DNA of 46,805 nucleotides from Clostridiales bacterium (GTDB lineage Bacteria; Bacillota; Clostridia; Oscillospirales; Oscillospiraceae). Positions 1 through 7,683 of the stretch are shown in pieces. The stretch is from NCBI GenBank assembly GCA_012523085.1, contig JAAYJC010000208.1, positions 1-46,805 on the forward strand, written 5' to 3'. The position numbers and the translations under genes were made by a program. Under the pieces are notes generated by a model. It was not told the DNA's origin. It did not search any database and worked only from the letters and a program-made list of their open reading frames with translations. The stretch's first letter is position 1; every line of letters starts with the position of its first letter.

Positions 1-113
1 ATTATAACCCCATATCAATATGTTAGGTGAACAATTTGTAAAAACTCCCCCGGCAAACGCCGTGTCAAGAAAAACGTCCCGATGACAAGCGATAACACAA
101 TCGCCCATGCAGG

Positions 114-152
114 GCGCACAACAAAGGTTCCGATTGCTTTGCAATCGGAACC
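114..152. repeat. Copy 1 of a 39-bp hairpin repeat
   Basis: Twelve-bp perfect inverted repeat (126-137 with 141-152, 3-nt loop TTT) preceded by GCGCACAACAAA. A second copy lies at 5260-5298 in the same orientation, just downstream of rplL, and matches at 33 of 39 positions. The stem differences are compensatory (T-A against C-G), so the hairpin is conserved rather than just the sequence. Read on the minus strand both copies look like weak terminators followed by CTTTGTTG. No minus-strand gene ends immediately beside this copy, so its role here is unclear. Confidence 0.7.
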
Positions 153-442
153 AGATCCGGAAGTAAGTTTTGCAAACACTATCATAGAGTTTAATATGCA
201 AACACAAGTTCAAGCCATAGAACACCATGAGAACATCAGATAAAATAAAGATGCTTTCTCCGTGTGTAGGATAGTGGGACGCCGAGGAGCGACCCGAGCG
301 GCGTACGGCGTTTACGAAGGGACGACATCGAAAGGTTCCGTCTTTTTTGTTGTCCTTTTGGAAACCAGAGTGGTAAACCTCGGGGTTTAAGGGGCAGAGC
401 TCCTTACTCATCTCAACCGATTACCCTATAATCGGTTCAACT

Positions 443-829
443 GTCGGGAATGATGGCGGGGAGGCAACAGGAGCAATCACTATGGCAAAGAATTCGCACC
501 TCACGCTCAACGAACGCATCAAGATTGAAAAAGCTCTAAGGGACGGAGCGAACTTCGCAGAGTGAGGTTGCCCATGAGATGATTCGCAGGGTGCTCCCAA
601 TAGGTACATCTTTGATCATCTGACACAGGGGGACATTGACCTAATGATGTGTCATAACAGTTCCCACACAAGAAAAAAGCTGAACAACCGATCCGCATAC
701 CGGCTGTTCAGCACATTGCATAGCGAGGAGATTCTTGAAAAGCTTCATCAGAAGCTCATCCCCGCAAACGAGATTAATCTTACTCCTATGCTTCTGAAGA
801 AATAACAACACCGCGCCATCATTCCCGGC
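443..829 (+). mobile_element. Internally deleted IS30-family element (relic)
   Basis: The outer ends 443-463 and 809-829 are imperfect 21-bp inverted repeats sharing the core GGGAATGATGGCG. Between them lie the first 27 codons of an IS30 transposase (482-565) and its last ~65 codons (about 581-805). The full-length gene would be several times longer, so most of the transposase, including the DDE catalytic core, is gone. The element cannot transpose by itself, but with both ends present it could in principle be moved in trans by a full-length relative. Family assignment comes from recognising the two protein ends. Confidence 0.65.
482..805 (+). pseudogene. IS30-family transposase remnant (both ends, middle deleted)
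   Basis: From ATG 482 the frame reads MAKNSHLTLNERIKIEKALR and stops at 565. This is the start of the helix-turn-helix region typical of clostridial IS30 transposases. A second open stretch from about 581 reads FDHLTQGDIDLMMCHNSS and ends INLTPMLLKK at 805, matching the C-terminus of the same family. The two pieces are in different frames and separated by a short scrambled junction (566-590), so the gene is inactive. It has an upstream purine-rich site (CAGGAGCAATCACT) as a normal start would. Confidence 0.65.
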
Positions 830-1095
830 GCTATACCAAACTCATCAGGGGTGGAAGTAACTGTTGCAAGAATATGGCTGAATCGGCGTTTACTTTTGCA
901 AATCGGAACTTAGTTTTTCAAGGGGCTGAATACAATAATGACTATCCATAATAGTGAATTTCTTAATTGTGAGCCGGTTTCCCGCTATGATGCGGCCAAG
1001 GCGGAATCCCGCACTGCGGTCTTCCGCCCCAATATAAATCTTGCTCTGTTTTACGCCAGTTCAGAGTTTACACAAAGTCCGGGATGCACCCATTT
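830..1095. other. Gene-free stretch between the IS30 relic and a flavoprotein gene
   Basis: I see no convincing gene here. A motif at 853-869 (GGAAGTAACTGTTGCAA) matches 159-175 on the other side of the IS30 relic at 15 of 17 positions, and 887-904 carries a weaker relative. This suggests that the IS30 element sits inside an older repeat-bearing sequence. Confidence 0.4.
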
Positions 1096-2583
1096 TTACC
1101 AATCCAAACCTGCTTCGGCGCGTATTATTTTCGCGCTTTCGACCATAGTCCCGTATTTGAACTCCTCTAACTCGCGGACGAGCTCAGGGTTAGTGTTCTC
1201 CTGACGTGGCAGCGGGACATCCTGCTCAGTGCAGAGAATCTTCTGAACCGTTTTAATATTTACGTTGTGTGTTGTCGTGCCGTCTTTAAGCGCTACAGCG
1301 GCGGCGACGCCGGCAGCTTGCCCCATACCTATGCATTGCGGTACAAGATACAAACAGCTGATCGCCCTCTCATCCGCTCCGAAATGCCTTCCGGGGCACA
1401 GCAAGTTTTCGACTTTCTTTGGCAATATGCTGCGGTAGGGCAGTTCAACAGGCGCTCCGCCGTTAAACATGCCGACTACGCTATGCCATGCGACAACATC
1501 GTCATGCTTGTTGGCGCATGCCATGTCGAGCGGAGTCATTACATATTCTGCATCAAGCCTCCGAGCGCTGCGAGACCCCAATTGCGGAGCGATGTCATAC
1601 AGATACGCGTCTTTAAACACCATTGGCAGAACCGACTTTAAGTATTTAATTATCCTGCGGATCGAGTTGCGAACTGTGAACTCGGTATTCCTGATATCCT
1701 GTATGTCTATACAGCTATTCGGACGCAGCCAGTTGTTGAACCATACAACGTCGTTGCGCGGTGTCGGAAAGAACATGGTGGTATAGCCGGCAACCTTGCG
1801 CAACTCAGCAGCCAATGACTGAGCTTCCTCGCGGTGATCTTTGCTCCATCGCGAATATAAGTCAAAGTCCACTCCGCCGAGTCTCCACACCAGCGCGGTG
1901 TCAAAAACCATAGCGTTGTGTTTGGCGGGGGCTGTAAAAAAGGATGCCCCTGTCTGGGAATAAATGTCGCCGTCGCCGGTCGCGTCAATGACTATCTTTG
2001 CCATAACCGCCTTGCGGCCTTCCTTACTTTCAAAGATCACACCTTTTATCGTGTTGCCGTCCATTATGGGTTTTGTCCCCCAACAGTGGAGCATAACTTT
2101 TATATTTGGCAGCTCCTGGATCATGAGATCCATTTCGATTTTCAGTTGGTTGGGCTCGTAATACGGCGCGCGAACAAGATATTGCTTTTCGCCTTGCGGA
2201 CCGTCACCTCTTCTGGGGCCGGCGGAACCGAACCTCGAAGACCAGTAATCAATTTTTATCGGGTTCGCGTCATCCAGTTCGTCTATTGGGACACCGTTCA
2301 CCGCATCAGGAGCGTTTTTTTCAAGCCGGGTGAACCATTCCTCCTGAATACCGCGAACCATCGAGTATTTTCGCCAACTGAGGCTCGGAACCATCAGAAC
2401 ATAGTCTCCGGTAACGTCTCCGCCGAAATACCCATAGCGCTCCATGATGATTATTTTATCACAACCGGCTCTGGCTGCCGCAATTGCTGCGCTGTGCCCG
2501 GCGCTGCCGCCGCCTACGACTAAAACATCGCATTCGTCATATATCGGCAGTGCATTTGATGATTCCATATACGTCTTTTCCAT
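1096..2583 (-). CDS. FAD-dependent oxidoreductase (PF12831-type)
   Basis: A 495-residue soluble flavoprotein. The N-terminal Rossmann dinucleotide-binding motif VVGGGSAGHSAAIAAARAG (about residues 21-39) is followed by an acidic residue at the end of the second strand (IIIMERYGYFGG), as expected for binding the FAD ribose. Near the C-terminus LLCPGRHFGADERA and GMGQAAGVAAA form the second FAD contact. The family (FAD_oxidored, PF12831) covers flavoproteins of varied and mostly unknown substrates; nothing here fixes the substrate. No signal peptide or membrane segment. The start is supported by GAGGTG six bases upstream of ATG. It lies 3 bp downstream of a broken LysR gene and about 640 bp downstream of a second, shorter member of the same family on the same strand, so the two probably act on related compounds. 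Confidence 0.8.
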   Translation of the reverse strand: MEKTYMESSNALPIYDECDVLVVGGGSAGHSAAIAAARAGCDKIIIMERYGYFGGDVTGDYVLMVPSLSWRKYSMVRGIQEEWFTRLEKNAPDAVNGVPIDELDDANPIKIDYWSSRFGSAGPRRGDGPQGEKQYLVRAPYYEPNQLKIEMDLMIQELPNIKVMLHCWGTKPIMDGNTIKGVIFESKEGRKAVMAKIVIDATGDGDIYSQTGASFFTAPAKHNAMVFDTALVWRLGGVDFDLYSRWSKDHREEAQSLAAELRKVAGYTTMFFPTPRNDVVWFNNWLRPNSCIDIQDIRNTEFTVRNSIRRIIKYLKSVLPMVFKDAYLYDIAPQLGSRSARRLDAEYVMTPLDMACANKHDDVVAWHSVVGMFNGGAPVELPYRSILPKKVENLLCPGRHFGADERAISCLYLVPQCIGMGQAAGVAAAVALKDGTTTHNVNIKTVQKILCTEQDVPLPRQENTNPELVRELEEFKYGTMVESAKIIRAEAGLDW

Positions 2584-2586
2584 ATT

Positions 2587-3105
2587 TCACACCTCGTTCC
2601 TAATATTCGTATACATATACTTAATTAAACCATAGTTCAAATTTATTGTAAACATCAAAAAAGCATGTTTGCATAACATTTTCATGAATGCCTGCACCGG
2701 CTTATTATTATTTGATAAAAGGGATGCGGCGAGATGCTGTATATTATTATCTTTTTCTATCTTCAAGGGAATAATGCTGATGTCATTCAGCATCGATTCT
2801 TTCAGGTATCCGGGCACAAGAGAAAACCCGAAACCCGCTTCAACCATCGCCTGCATAGATGCAGGAGTATTCACGCGTGTAACTCTCTTCGGCTCAATCC
2901 CCACTTTATTGCAGAATATGCCGAAGCCGATCTTGAGAGTCTCATTGAAGCCCAAATCAATGCTTCGCGTTATGAATTCGTCATCGCGATAGCGCTGGAC
3001 GATCTCCTGAGCTTCTATATAAAACACTTCTCCGGCAGGAGTCAATTTAACTTTTTTGTTTGAACGGTAGAACAGTTTGACATTCAGTTCCTTTTCAAAA
3101 AACCG
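2587..3105 (-). pseudogene. LysR-type regulator, truncated with internal deletion
   Basis: Reading the minus strand, a frame without a usable ATG begins near 3105 with RFFEKELNVKLFYRSNKKVK followed by LTPAGEVFY. This is the end of a LysR helix-turn-helix and its wing. It runs into the linker (DLGFNETLKIGFG) and jumps directly to FCNKVGIEPKRVTRVNTPAS, MVEAGFGFSLVPGYLK, which belongs to the far half of the effector-binding domain. About 130 residues of the effector domain, and the first DNA-binding helix, are missing compared with the usual ~300-residue protein. The remaining ORF from TTG 3045 codes for only 152 residues. I consider it a pseudogene. It sits between two flavoprotein genes that an intact copy may once have regulated. 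Confidence 0.75.
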
Positions 3106-3133
3106 CTTTGAATCTTTCGACTCAAAACGGTTT
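3095..3133 (-). terminator. Rho-independent terminator after the 431-aa flavoprotein
   Basis: On the minus strand AAACCG and TTTGA pair with TCAAA and CGGTTT across two single mismatches (3100-3111 with 3122-3133, 4-nt loop plus TC/GA), followed by a run of T (CGGTTTTTTG). It lies 87 bp past the stop of the upstream flavoprotein gene and overlaps the truncated start of the LysR relic. A smaller hairpin (GGGACT 3139-3144 with AGTCCC 3153-3158) precedes it. Confidence 0.65.
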
Positions 3134-3219
3134 CTTGTGGGACTTTTGTTACAGTCCCTTCTTTTTATATGGATGAGAAGCCGGAATTTGAACCCTGGCT
3201 GCGAGCATCACGTTCAGAA

Positions 3220-4515
3220 TCAATGTCCTGATAAGGAATCTTTATTGGCAGTTGGGGCAACGCTCTTATGCCTTATCGGGGGCAAATTCCCGTTGTTGCG
3301 AAGTTCGTCGTACATATGTATCATTACACCTGTATCGGCGAGGTTATTCTGAAGAGCCGGGACGTCAACCTTCTGAAGTGTACAGCCGGCGCGTATCGCG
3401 AGTGCTGCCGCGGTACCGCTTGCCTGACCGGTCAAAACGCAGTTGGGGATGCAGCGCATTATCTCCCAACCGCGCCCGCCGGCGGATACCATACGTCCGG
3501 CTGCTGCGATGTTGGTAATTCTGCTGTCAATAAGCGCTTCGTACGGGAACTCATATACGGCCGCCGGGGCTTCGAGGCAGTGAGCAACGCATCCTATTGA
3601 GCTCTTCACGTTCACTCCGGCCGTTAAGCCCATTTCTGCAAGACCCTTTAGCCTGCGCGTCATACGGAACTGTGGTATGAACGGGAGCGTGAGCATCGCA
3701 TAGCCGTCCCGCTGGTTTTTTTTGAGGTATTCGAGTGCGAGAGAGCGGCTAAGGCGCAGATAGTCGTTGACTCCTTCGCTGGTAGTACCGTAAAGCATCG
3801 GCAAGTCACTATTACTATTATCGACATCGGGTCTCAAGCCAAACCAGCGCATTCTGATGTTTTGCAGCACGTCGTTTGAGGTGCTGCCGTTCCTGATCAG
3901 ATCCATATCTATTTCGTAAGTCCAGTGTGATACTATATTTTTCCGCAATTCACAATCGGCACCGGCCCGGTAGAGCACATCGGAGTCGCCGGTAGAATCT
4001 ATTATCATTTTAGCGAGATAAGCTGTCCTGCCGGACTTGTTCTCGACGATGACGCCGCGGCAGGTGCTGCCGTCCATTACCGGCATGCAGAAGGCCGTGT
4101 CGAACACAACGTTTACATGCTCGTCGCGCATAAATTCGTCTAGAGCGAGTATGCATGCCGGTATATTGAAGGTGGCGCTGTATCTGGGGCTCGACGGATC
4201 AACGCCCGCAGGGCCGGCCCTCCAGCAGTCCGGGATGTTATTATAGCTATATCTTGTACAAACGTGCATCAGCTCCTCAGCAAGACCGCCGTGAATTTTA
4301 TGACCGATGCCGTCATCTATCGGAAGATATACGCATACGTGGCCGAGAGTCGCCAGTCCGCCGAGAACGCAGCTCTTCTCAAGGAGCGTAACGCTTACCC
4401 CGTTGCGAGCCGCTGCAACCGCTGCGGCAACTCCGGCAAGACCACCGCCAATTACAAGCAGATCGGATTCGCCGGCTACCGGAATGTCGCGCCGTTCTTC
4501 AGTAATTGTTTTCAT
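3220..4515 (-). CDS. FAD-dependent oxidoreductase (PF12831-type), shorter paralog
   Basis: A 431-residue soluble flavoprotein. Rossmann motif VIGGGLAGVAAAVAAARNG lies at about residues 21-39, then LLEKSCVLGGLATLG for the FAD ribose/pyrophosphate region. The C-terminal FAD motif is NIAAAGRMVSAGG with TGQASGTAAALA. It shares architecture with the 495-residue protein downstream but is clearly divergent and about 60 residues shorter. Substrate unknown; members of this family act on diverse small molecules. The start ATG at 4515 is preceded by AAAGGAAGAAATATAA, an acceptable site. A promoter candidate lies at 4682-4710, giving a leader of about 160 nt. A terminator follows at 3095-3133, so it may be transcribed separately from the downstream flavoprotein gene. 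Confidence 0.8.
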   Translation of the reverse strand: MKTITEERRDIPVAGESDLLVIGGGLAGVAAAVAAARNGVSVTLLEKSCVLGGLATLGHVCVYLPIDDGIGHKIHGGLAEELMHVCTRYSYNNIPDCWRAGPAGVDPSSPRYSATFNIPACILALDEFMRDEHVNVVFDTAFCMPVMDGSTCRGVIVENKSGRTAYLAKMIIDSTGDSDVLYRAGADCELRKNIVSHWTYEIDMDLIRNGSTSNDVLQNIRMRWFGLRPDVDNSNSDLPMLYGTTSEGVNDYLRLSRSLALEYLKKNQRDGYAMLTLPFIPQFRMTRRLKGLAEMGLTAGVNVKSSIGCVAHCLEAPAAVYEFPYEALIDSRITNIAAAGRMVSAGGRGWEIMRCIPNCVLTGQASGTAAALAIRAGCTLQKVDVPALQNNLADTGVMIHMYDELRNNGNLPPIRHKSVAPTANKDSLSGH

Positions 4516-4681
4516 TTATATTTCTTCCTTTGTCTTTTTAATTAGCCAGGGGTTTTCCAGTTTGCCTTTAAGTGTTGATGCCTGGTTGAATATGGTGACA
4601 ATCCTTGGTATAATGTAGCATATGGTTCTTAAAAAATCCTCCGCAGGTTCCTTCTGTGCTACCTGCCCCAGATACAGTTTC

Positions 4682-4710
4682 AGTCTAGTATGTATGATTG
4701 GTACCGTCAA
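4682..4710 (-). promoter_or_regulatory. Candidate promoter for the flavoprotein gene
   Basis: Minus strand TTGACG (4705-4710), 17-bp spacer, TAGACT (4682-4687). The -35 box is near consensus and the -10 box matches 4 of 6. The leader downstream can form a small hairpin (GCAGGT with ACCTGC); its function is not apparent. Confidence 0.4.
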
Positions 4711-4751
4711 GTATTTTGCACAAATTAGTTTGCAGACTTGGCAGGTAGATG

Positions 4752-5054
4752 TCAACCAGCTATCAAATCCGACGTCAAGCCGGGGTTTTCCAGATGCTTC
4801 ATGTTCATTATCTCATTCGCCCGACGTAACTCGGCGTTTTCGCGTTCAAGCTCAATTTCACACCGGCTCATTGCGGCAGCTGTGCGAGCATGGCCGCTGT
4901 CCACATATACCTTTTCTCCGTGTTGTTTTCTTTGACTGCGCCAGTCGGCTAAGGTGTAGTACGGTATACCCAGCTGATCCGATGCCTTCTTTACACCAAT
5001 CTCATCTGACAATCGAACGGCTTCTTCTTTAAATTGTTTATCATATGTGCTCAT
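4752..5054 (-). pseudogene. IS3-family OrfA transposase fragment
   Basis: The 100-codon frame starts MSTYDKQFKEEAVRLSDEIG and continues with the recognition-helix and leucine-zipper region (IPYYTLADWRSQR, CEIELERENAELRRANEI) typical of IS3-family OrfA. After ~82 residues the similarity stops (NMKHLENPGL). The catalytic OrfB that should follow by programmed frameshift is absent. The start is backed by GGGGAGAG 5-6 nt upstream. The sequence upstream to about 5112 is probably the IS left end, but the right end is missing. This is a dead fragment and marks the right part of the accessory island. A 12-bp repeat (GGGGTTTTCCAG) at 4549-4560 and 4782-4793 may relate to the truncation. Confidence 0.7.
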
Positions 5055-5225
5055 CGTCGCTCTCCCCTCGTTTTCTTCTATCCTATCTCATTTGAGGGTG
5101 TTTCTCGACTGCACTTTTATCGCAGCATTCCACAACCTCCTTTGCTTTTCTGGTGTGGTTGACAGACCAACACTATTCCAGCACCGGAGGTCTTTTTCTT
5201 ACAGCTAAAGCAAAGGGCATTCCTA

Positions 5226-5250
5226 CCACCGGCATAGCCGGTGGTTTTTT
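5226..5250 (+). terminator. Rho-independent terminator (plus strand)
   Basis: Perfect 8-bp GC-rich stem (CCACCGGC 5226-5233 with GCCGGTGG 5237-5244, loop ATA) followed by six T. No plus-strand gene ends here. It may insulate rplL from readthrough or be part of a decayed insertion element. Confidence 0.6.
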
Positions 5251-5259
5251 CATGCTAAA

Positions 5260-5298
5260 GCGCGCAACAAAGGCTCCGATTGCAAAGCAATCGGAGCC
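5260..5298 (-). terminator. rplL terminator; copy 2 of the 39-bp hairpin repeat
   Basis: Perfect 12-bp stem (5272-5283 with 5287-5298, loop AAA on the plus strand), 23 bp past the rplL stop. On the minus strand it is followed by TTTGTTG, a poor T tract. It matches the element at 114-152 with compensatory stem changes. Confidence 0.6.
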
Positions 5299-5321
5299 TT
5301 TGGCAAAAACCTGAACATTTC

Positions 5322-5702
5322 TTACTTGAGTTCGATAACTGCGCCGACTTCCTCAAGTTTCTTCTTAATTTCTTCTGCTTCGTCCTTGGAAACGGCTTCC
5401 TTGATCTTGGCAGGAATCGCTTCAACAAGCGCCTTCGCCTCGGCAAGTCCCAAGCCTGTCGTAATTTCGCGTACGGCCTTGATGACCTTGATCTTCTCGG
5501 CGCCGAAACTGGTCATGACAACGTCGAACTCCGTCTTTTCTTCAACGGGCTCAGCGGTGGGTGCTGCTGCAACCGCTACTGCGGCGGGCGCTGCGGCAGA
5601 AACGCCAAATTCGTCCTCAAGGGCATGGACAAGCTCGGAGAGCTCAAGTACCGTAAGATTCTTTACCTGATCGATTAATGCGCTGATTTTTTCACTGGCC
5701 AT
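5322..5702 (-). CDS. rplL: 50S ribosomal protein L7/L12
   Basis: A 126-residue acidic protein that forms the flexible stalk of the large ribosomal subunit and recruits the GTPase translation factors. The N-terminal dimerisation helices ([16 protein letters not shown]) are followed by an Ala/Pro/Val-rich hinge (about residues 38-55) and the globular C-terminal domain ([35 protein letters not shown]). I chose ATG 5702, preceded by GAGGTAAATACA, rather than an in-frame ATG eight codons upstream. It is 36 bp downstream of rplJ in the same operon. Unusually, rpoB does not follow: the gene ends in a hairpin and IS debris. Confidence 0.97.
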   Translation of the reverse strand: MASEKISALIDQVKNLTVLELSELVHALEDEFGVSAAAPAAVAVAAAPTAEPVEEKTEFDVVMTSFGAEKIKVIKAVREITTGLGLAEAKALVEAIPAKIKEAVSKDEAEEIKKKLEEVGAVIELK

Positions 5703-5738
5703 TGTATTTACCTCCATAGTTTTCATTTTCCGGTATTA

Positions 5739-6281
5739 TTATGCTGCGTTTTCCGACTTCTTCTCGGCGATTGCCGATAGTGCGACGGCTAGACCTCGGA
5801 TATTTGCATTTAGAACTGTGACGAGCCCCGTGATCGGAGCGACCATGGTACCCAGTACCTGTGCCACAAGCGTTTCTTTTGAAGGCAAATCGGCCAGGGC
5901 TTTAATTTCGGCTTCAGGAATAATCTTCCCTTCGACAAAGCCAATTTTAATCTTCATGGTTGAATCTTTTTTCCCGGCATATTCACATATAATCTTAGCC
6001 GGAGCAACAGGATCACTGTAGCTGATAGCAAGCGCGGTCGGGCCGTTCAGGAAAGGATCAAGTGCCTCAAAACCTGTCTGATTTGCTGCAAAACGGGTAA
6101 GCGTGTTCTTAATAACCGAATACTCAACACCAGCCTGCCTCATTGCGCGGCGCATCGCGGTATCGACAGCAACTGTGGTGCCGGAATAATCGACGAAGAC
6201 GCCGGCGCTGGCGTTTTTCAGCTTCTCTGCCAGGGCTGCGACGATGGCCTGTTTTTCACTCAATGCCTTTTCATTCGCCAT
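5739..6281 (-). CDS. rplJ: 50S ribosomal protein L10
   Basis: A 180-residue protein that anchors the L7/L12 dimers to 23S rRNA at the stalk base. The N-terminal rRNA-binding domain shows KQAIVAALAEKLKNASAGVF, GVEYSVIKNTLTRFA and LNGPTALAISY. The C-terminal helix (GLAVALSAIAEKK) binds L12 dimers. ATG 6281 follows an excellent GGAGGTG site; the longer frame upstream would run into the regulatory leader. It is the first gene of the rplJ-rplL operon and is expected to be autoregulated by L10-L12 binding the leader RNA. Confidence 0.97.
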   Translation of the reverse strand: MANEKALSEKQAIVAALAEKLKNASAGVFVDYSGTTVAVDTAMRRAMRQAGVEYSVIKNTLTRFAANQTGFEALDPFLNGPTALAISYSDPVAPAKIICEYAGKKDSTMKIKIGFVEGKIIPEAEIKALADLPSKETLVAQVLGTMVAPITGLVTVLNANIRGLAVALSAIAEKKSENAA

Positions 6282-6320
6282 GTTTTTCACCTCCGGATTC
6301 ATGCGGAATTCCGCTTTTTT

Positions 6321-6456
6321 GGGGAATAAAAATCCCCGCGTCAAAAGACACGAGGGAATAAAGCTATCATAAAAACTTAGAACAGTGAGCTTTTAAGAAG
6401 CTTTCCTCGGCAGGAATTACGAGATACCAATGCCTCACCTGCTGTCTATGGAACGC
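6321..6456 (-). ncRNA. Ribosomal protein L10 leader with attenuator
   Basis: Between the promoter and rplJ the minus strand carries the hallmark L10-leader segments AGACAGCAGGTG and TTCCTGCCGAGG, which form the kink-turn-like receptor for the L10(L12) complex. It is followed by an intrinsic terminator-type hairpin (6334-6342 with 6347-6355, loop TTTT) with ATTTTTA after it. In other Bacillota this element represses rplJL when L10 is in excess. The 5' end is inferred from the promoter position. Confidence 0.85.
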
Positions 6457-6462
6457 CAGAGA

Positions 6463-6492
6463 ATTATAACAGCAGGCAGTGGGCTTTGTCAA
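6463..6492 (-). promoter_or_regulatory. rplJ promoter
   Basis: Perfect TTGACA (6487-6492), 18-bp spacer and perfect TATAAT (6463-6468) on the minus strand. Transcription would begin just upstream of the L10 leader, as expected for a strongly expressed ribosomal operon. Confidence 0.85.
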
Positions 6493-6553
6493 CATGTTTT
6501 TTTGCTTTTTCGCCAAACGTGAACCAGAACAGCAAGTATATGGAAAAACAAGG

Positions 6554-6582
6554 TTGAATTTTAAATAAAAACGTTGTATAAT
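6554..6582 (+). promoter_or_regulatory. Promoter of the ABC exporter operon
   Basis: TTGAAT (6554-6559), 17-bp spacer, TATAAT (6577-6582) on the plus strand, about 115 bp before the first gene. The -10 is perfect and the -35 matches 4 of 6. Confidence 0.7.
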
Positions 6583-6696
6583 CGACAGGCATTCTTAATA
6601 ACAACAGGGGCATGAGATTCGTTATGCCCGCTTTTTTGCATGCAAAAACACCTGCGCTTAACCAAATCTCCGGTTACCGGAAAGGAGTCGCTCCAT

Positions 6697-7683
6697 ATGA
6701 TCGAGGTAAGTAACTTGACCAAAAGCTTCCGGGTTTCCACGCGGGAAGCCGGGTTTAAGAACGCGGTCAGAGCTTTGATCAAAAGAAAATACGAGTACAT
6801 ACAGGCGCTAAGCGGCATCAGTTTTCGGATAGCCGACGGCGAAATGGTTGGGTATATCGGTCCCAATGGCGCCGGGAAAAGTACAACAATTAAAATCATG
6901 TGTGGTATACTGACGCCGGACAGCGGAGAATGCGAGATATGCGGCCGTATACCCTGGAAAGAGAGAACAAGGCATGTACGTGATATTGGGGTTGTTTTCG
7001 GGCAACGGTCTCAGCTGTGGTGGGATGTTCCTGTAATTGACAGCTTCGAACTCCTTCGCGATATTTATAAGGTTGAGCATTCCGCATACAGAAAAACGCT
7101 CGATGAGCTGACACAGCTTTTAAATCTGAACCGGCTGCTGAAAACACCGACCAGAAATCTCAGCCTGGGTCAAAGGATGCGCTGTGAGATCGCTGCTTCA
7201 TTAATTCACAGCCCCAAGGTATTATTTCTTGATGAACCTACAATTGGGCTCGATGCTGTCTCCAAAATTGCGGTCCGGGAATTTATCAAAGAACGCAATC
7301 GAAATTCGGGTACAACGGTCATTTTAACCACGCACGACATGCAGGATATCGAAGCGCTTACCGAAAGAATTCTATTAATCGGCAGGGGACGCATTTTATT
7401 GGACGGAAACATGCGGGAACTCAAGCAGCGTTTTTCTCGTCACAAGAAAATAGCCGTAGCATACGCCGGTTCGCTTTCTTCCGATATGCTCTCCAACTGC
7501 GACGGCATCACGGTTAGGGAAGAAAAGATGGGTCGGGCTCTGATTGTATTGGATTCAAATCTGTTGACCGTTTCCGAGGTAATCGAAATGCTCTCTAAAA
7601 CCGTCGATATTAAGGATATCTCTGTAGAAGGCGTTACGGCTGAAGAAATGGTTGTCGAGCTGTATAAGGCATACCGGATATGA
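6697..7683 (+). CDS. ABC-2 exporter ATP-binding protein
   Basis: A 328-residue cytoplasmic ATPase subunit that powers two membrane partners encoded immediately downstream. Walker A is GPNGAGKSTT, the signature is LSLGQRMRCE (a Q/R-containing variant of LSGGQ), Walker B is VLFLDEPTIGLD and the switch His is in LTTHDM. The ~100-residue C-terminal extension (ILLDGNMRELKQRF onward) is typical of DrrA/NatA-type exporters. I chose ATG 6697, which has AAAGGAG at a good distance, over an upstream ATG at 6640 whose extra residues do not fit the family start (MIEVSNLTKSF). Its stop overlaps the next start (ATGA). Substrate is not shown; relatives export drugs or other hydrophobic compounds. Confidence 0.9.
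   Translation: MIEVSNLTKSFRVSTREAGFKNAVRALIKRKYEYIQALSGISFRIADGEMVGYIGPNGAGKSTTIKIMCGILTPDSGECEICGRIPWKERTRHVRDIGVVFGQRSQLWWDVPVIDSFELLRDIYKVEHSAYRKTLDELTQLLNLNRLLKTPTRNLSLGQRMRCEIAASLIHSPKVLFLDEPTIGLDAVSKIAVREFIKERNRNSGTTVILTTHDMQDIEALTERILLIGRGRILLDGNMRELKQRFSRHKKIAVAYAGSLSSDMLSNCDGITVREEKMGRALIVLDSNLLTVSEVIEMLSKTVDIKDISVEGVTAEEMVVELYKAYRI

Noticed and set aside
938-1204. 88-codon plus-strand ORF
   Set aside because: Overlaps the end of the flavoprotein gene in antisense, has no convincing ribosome binding site, and the protein has no recognisable pattern.
4516-4755. 79-codon minus-strand ORF upstream of the 431-aa flavoprotein
   Set aside because: No recognisable domain, spans a candidate promoter and leader, and lacks a good start site; more likely a leader than a gene.
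5322-5726. Longer L7/L12 start eight codons upstream
   Set aside because: The ATG at 5702 has the proper ribosome binding site (GAGGT) and gives the family N-terminus; the extension would contain that site.
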